Below are positions 61,020-64,000 of a DNA stretch of 64,000 bases, piece after piece. The notes below the pieces were generated by a model that searched no databases, had not been told where the DNA came from, and worked only from the letters and a program-made list of their open reading frames with translations. How positions within the stretch are numbered: the stretch's first letter is position 1; every line of letters begins with the position of its first letter. The position numbers and the translations under genes are program-made. The stretch lies in assembly GCA_034769895.1 (NCBI GenBank), contig CM068373.1, positions 285,109,379-285,173,378 of the forward strand, in the 5' to 3' direction. Source of the stretch: Magicicada septendecula. Lineage: Eukaryota; Arthropoda; Insecta; Hemiptera; Cicadidae.

Positions 61020-61330
61020 TCACATTTTGAAAGATATTCCAAGCCACATCTCTTCTTTGATCTTCCAATATTCTGCCATCCTTTCAGATGATAAACCAAA
61101 ATTTGTTTTGGTATCCTGTTCTTATGCATTCTTTCAACATGGTCTGTCCAGTCCTCTGTATTGCTGTATCCTTTCATTTAGATTATATATCCCAAGGATG
61201 TTCCTTATATCATCATTTCTTAGCTGGTCCCTCTTTGATACTCCTAGTACGGGTTGTAAAAATCTCATTTCAGTAGCCTGTATCCAGCTTTGGGTCTTAC
61301 GTTCACTGTCCAAGTCTCACACATAGTTAT
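61020..61330 (-). pseudogene. Second LINE ORF2 C-terminal fragment
   Basis: Degenerate minus-strand frames show KRDQLRNDDIRNILGIYN, then WTDHVERM and RIPKQIL and GRSKKRC, the LGVS+.D+.RN..I+ / W..H..RM / GR... pattern of LINE ORF2 ends. Frameshifts break it. It and the 60688 fragment overlap in what they encode, so they come from two insertions. Confidence 0.6.
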
Positions 61331-62740
61331 TTTATCCACATAATTTAAATGATTCATATCCATATTGTTATAATGGATACTTACTGTATGTACTTAATAA
61401 TGGACTTTCAATATAACAGACACCTCCCCTGTTAGTCCATTGTAACATATAAAGATTAGTGTACATCTAATCTTTTATAATACAAGGATATGGGGAGGGA
61501 TTTTTTTCCTCTAATTTCACTGTGAGAAAATATGAACGAGATTACTTGAGGGAAATAATGGTATATGTCTAGATTTTTATAAAACATCAATAGATAATCA
61601 TTTTTGTAATTTCAGTCTTAAATTTTTGATTGTGTTTTGTTAGTTTTTCAGATCTGGATTCGTTGTTTTTGATTGACACGACATCGGCTATAGAGAGTTA
61701 TAGTCAAACGCAGTGACTTCAGTTTAGTTTAAAAATATTTTAAGAATGAATTAGTAACAGCAAACAAACAGTTTTATAAATCTTTTTTTAAAAGAGATTT
61801 ATTTTGAGAACTTTAGTTTTGCGTATGGTAAATAGATTTTTCCTGTAAGTATATATGTAAATTAAGAAAGAGAAATATATTTTATATTCGTTTCAATCTG
61901 GTATAATAAGATGTATAGTTATTTTAATCGTTTTTTAATTTTAGTGATGTGTTGAAAGTTTTTAAAAAAGTTGTTAAATAATTCTTACGATTTTTTAGCC
62001 AGATGATTATTATGTTAATGAGTGTATATGTACTTGGGTTTACGTTCAATAGGGAAGTACCGGTAATATGTCTCGCCACTCTGCCTGTACTGCATATACT
62101 CAAATTTAAGACACACCTTGTTTTGGACTTTGTTTAGTCCTAAGCTCCAGAAGCACTAACATCAGAGGTTGCTGTTTTTGTGTGCATGCGCATACATCCA
62201 ATTCATCCAGTACCTAACATCCGTGACAGTCACTCATAACAGTGGGCCAGTCTCAGATCTGTTCAGCGTATTGCCACCTTATTCACATTACGTGGGCCAA
62301 CCACTCACGGTTCTTAATAAACCGGATTATGTCGGTATCAATAGTATAGTATATAATACCAATAGTATAGTACCAAAAGGAGTGGTTAACTCTCCATTCA
62401 CTCTTACTGAAGCTTTGGAACCACCCAAAGTCGCTTCTATTAGTCTTACATATTTATCTGGTATTCAATGAGTTCAACCAGGAAAATGAAAAAGACTGGT
62501 CTAAGAATAAATATACAATAGACAAACATAAAGACAGAACATAACTCCGCATCGTAAAGGAATAAAAATTACTAGTAAGGGTATGATAATGATAAATGAA
62601 TTGAAATATTTCTAAATAAACAAAAGAAATACAATGGCCGAAACTGTTAATTGAATTAGGATCAGAATGGACTGCCTTTGGAAAGTTGATAAGTATTATG
62701 AACAATAACACAGTGCCCTTGTGTTTAAAAAAGAAAGACT
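61331..62740. other. No gene supported
   Basis: AT-rich spacer. An ORF at 62169-62471 (100 codons; SVLPPYSHYVGQPLTVLNKP) matches nothing I know and contains a local duplication (TATAGTATATAATACCAATAGTATAGTACC), so I leave it unassigned. Confidence 0.4.
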
Positions 62741-62749
62741 TTAACTAGT

Positions 62750-62905
62750 GAGTGCTTCCTGAACGGGTCAGAAATGTGGACGGAGAGGTGTGGGACGTCT
62801 GAGGAAGCGCTGGAGTGACCAGCTCTAATCTTTGCCTATTTGAGACCCGAACAATCCATCCTTGGTTTAATCTGTGAAGATGATGATGTCTGATGGCATG
62901 GGCTT
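62750..62905 (+). pseudogene. LINE tail fragment
   Basis: Plus-strand frame reads GRRGVGRLRKRWSDQL, again the GRP+KRW end of a LINE ORF2, followed by stops and a short GATGATGATG tail near 62880. Confidence 0.5.
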
Positions 62906-63550
62906 TTAAGTTTTCACTTCATCCTGTCTTTTACTTTTATTAGTTTGTTTGGTTTGATTATTAGCATCATTTGCTGCATATATTTCATGATGCTGCCCAA
63001 AATCTCACAGAGTTGAAACCTCACATAGCCGTCTTGTAAACAACCCACATCGTGTTATGCGAATTTCATTTCAAATGTAAATCGGAAAAGTTTTTTTTTT
63101 TTCAAGATTTTCTTGTACTTTCTTCTTTGGTTATAACTCTCCTGTGTCTTATATTGGAGTATGTACAGTACGTAGAGACAATGTTTGTTATGTTTTCATG
63201 TTTAGAAGTTTTTCTTTTGTTGCATTGATTCAAATATTATTATATTGTTATTTGTGTGCGAGTTTTGTTTATGTTGGTTTTAATTGAGTTAGTGCTGACG
63301 TAAGACTTATTGGTGGTTGGCTTAAAATGAACTGTCATGAGTGATATTGTATTACAGTTCTGGTGCTCTGCAGTGACAGTGTGGTTATGGTAAGAAATCA
63401 AGGTCCTGAAATCTAACACACACACATAGCCCCCTAAAAAAAAAAGCCTTCGTAATCCCACCCCCCCAGGTCTGTTAGGCGAACCCACTAAACACAGTTA
63501 GAATATGGTAGGGTTACCACTGAAATAACCTAACTCATAGTTACTCTGTT
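62906..63550. other. No gene supported
   Basis: AT-rich with T and A homopolymers (63090, 63440) and no ORF of interest. Confidence 0.4.
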
Positions 63551-63559
63551 TAAATTATT

Positions 63560-63690
63560 ATTCTGGGTTGTTAGGCTGTGGTCCAACATTGTCGTTATTG
63601 ACAAACGTTTGAGCCCCACCATTGGAGGCCATCGTCAGTGTCTAGATGGGCATGGTGCCCGACAATTCAGCTCAGTGATGAGGTACCCTC
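63560..63690 (+). repeat. Penelope-like repeat fragment (tentative)
   Basis: TTCTGGGTTGTTAGGCTGTGGTCC, then AAACGTTTGAGCC, GGAGGCCATCGTCAGTGTC and CAATTCAGCTCAGTGATGAG resemble arthropod Penelope-like terminal sequence. Same motif in reverse at 24240-24330. Family named from memory only. Confidence 0.4.
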
Positions 63691-64000
63691 AGAGGGTCAA
63701 AAAAGTTGATGAATTTTGTTAATTTCTTAATTTTTAGGCGTTTCATTAATTTTTTCAGCTGAGTAGATGCTAATATAGTAGTAAATCTTTTAAGCATACA
63801 AACAGGTTTATTACACAGTATTGGCACACACGTTTTAAATATGAAGTGTAGGATAATCAATTCAGTCAATAAGCATCTTGTAAACAGTGTTTCAATAATG
63901 CATATTTTTGTAGTGTTAGTACCGTTTAATTTAATGGGACTGATTTCAGCCACTTTAAAGATAGTAGTATTGATTAGTCTTAAATTGTTTTTTTTTTCAT

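Noticed and set aside
63660-63690. Hammerhead-like GTGATGAG in the Penelope-like fragment
   Set aside because: The catalytic core is not complete by eye; needs a descriptor search.

Overview
The window looks like an intergenic, transposon-filled stretch of an arthropod (probably insect) nuclear genome. It is AT-rich, has long stretches without genes, GT-AG splice signals, Ty3/gypsy, BEL/Pao, Tc1/mariner, pogo/Tigger and LINE remnants, and almost no host coding sequence. There are no bacterial features. The species cannot be told from the sequence.

Layout. (1) 1-15755: a decayed plus-strand gypsy-type LTR element, called A here. It has a 5' LTR cut by the window edge, a primer-binding site, a broken coiled-coil ORF1, a broken pol without protease, about 7.3 kb of non-coding 3' sequence, a polypurine tract and a 3' LTR. 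(2) 15790-25545: BEL/Pao pol remnant, a Tc1/mariner-type transposase with one stop codon, a complete Tigger-like element (21453-23709, TA target duplication) with a dead transposase, a fold-back repeat and a minus-strand LINE tail. (3) 25534-25780: the only candidate host exon, a terminal exon ending in Ala/Gln runs. (4) 26026-52066: a three-level nest on the minus strand. The outer element E1 has an LTR pair and an intact ORF1 but no pol. Inside it is element X, with LTRs of about 3 kb, a gag and an acidic protein but no pol. Inside the 5' LTR of X sits G3, a very young complete gypsy element (38633-48081, nearly identical LTRs, 4-bp target duplication GATC, intact gag and pol). Two solo LTRs also landed in X; one splits its acidic ORF. 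Because X has two LTRs, one serves as the empty site for an insertion in the other, which makes several of these calls very secure. (5) 52218-59381: a broken plus-strand gene of an uncharacterised multi-domain family (N-terminal Cys/His motif, PIN/XPG-like nuclease region, C-terminal Cys cluster) with a candidate 3-kb intron. (6) 59650-64000: LINE/SINE-like tails, microsatellite and a Penelope-like fragment.

How the parts relate. A, E1 and G3 have different coding regions but share a 3' non-coding module next to the polypurine tract: a long hairpin with compensatory changes, other conserved hairpins and a conserved block. X and E1 lack pol, while G3 encodes protease, RT, RNase H and integrase, so E1 and X look like gag-type non-autonomous elements that would need a helper. 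The most novel signals are a perfect PAM2 (poly(A)-binding-protein-binding) motif in X's acidic protein, a FUS-like RanBP2 zinc finger plus RG-rich tail in G3 Gag, a GTTAAAC -1 frameshift site at the G3 gag stop, and the conserved pre-polypurine-tract hairpin.
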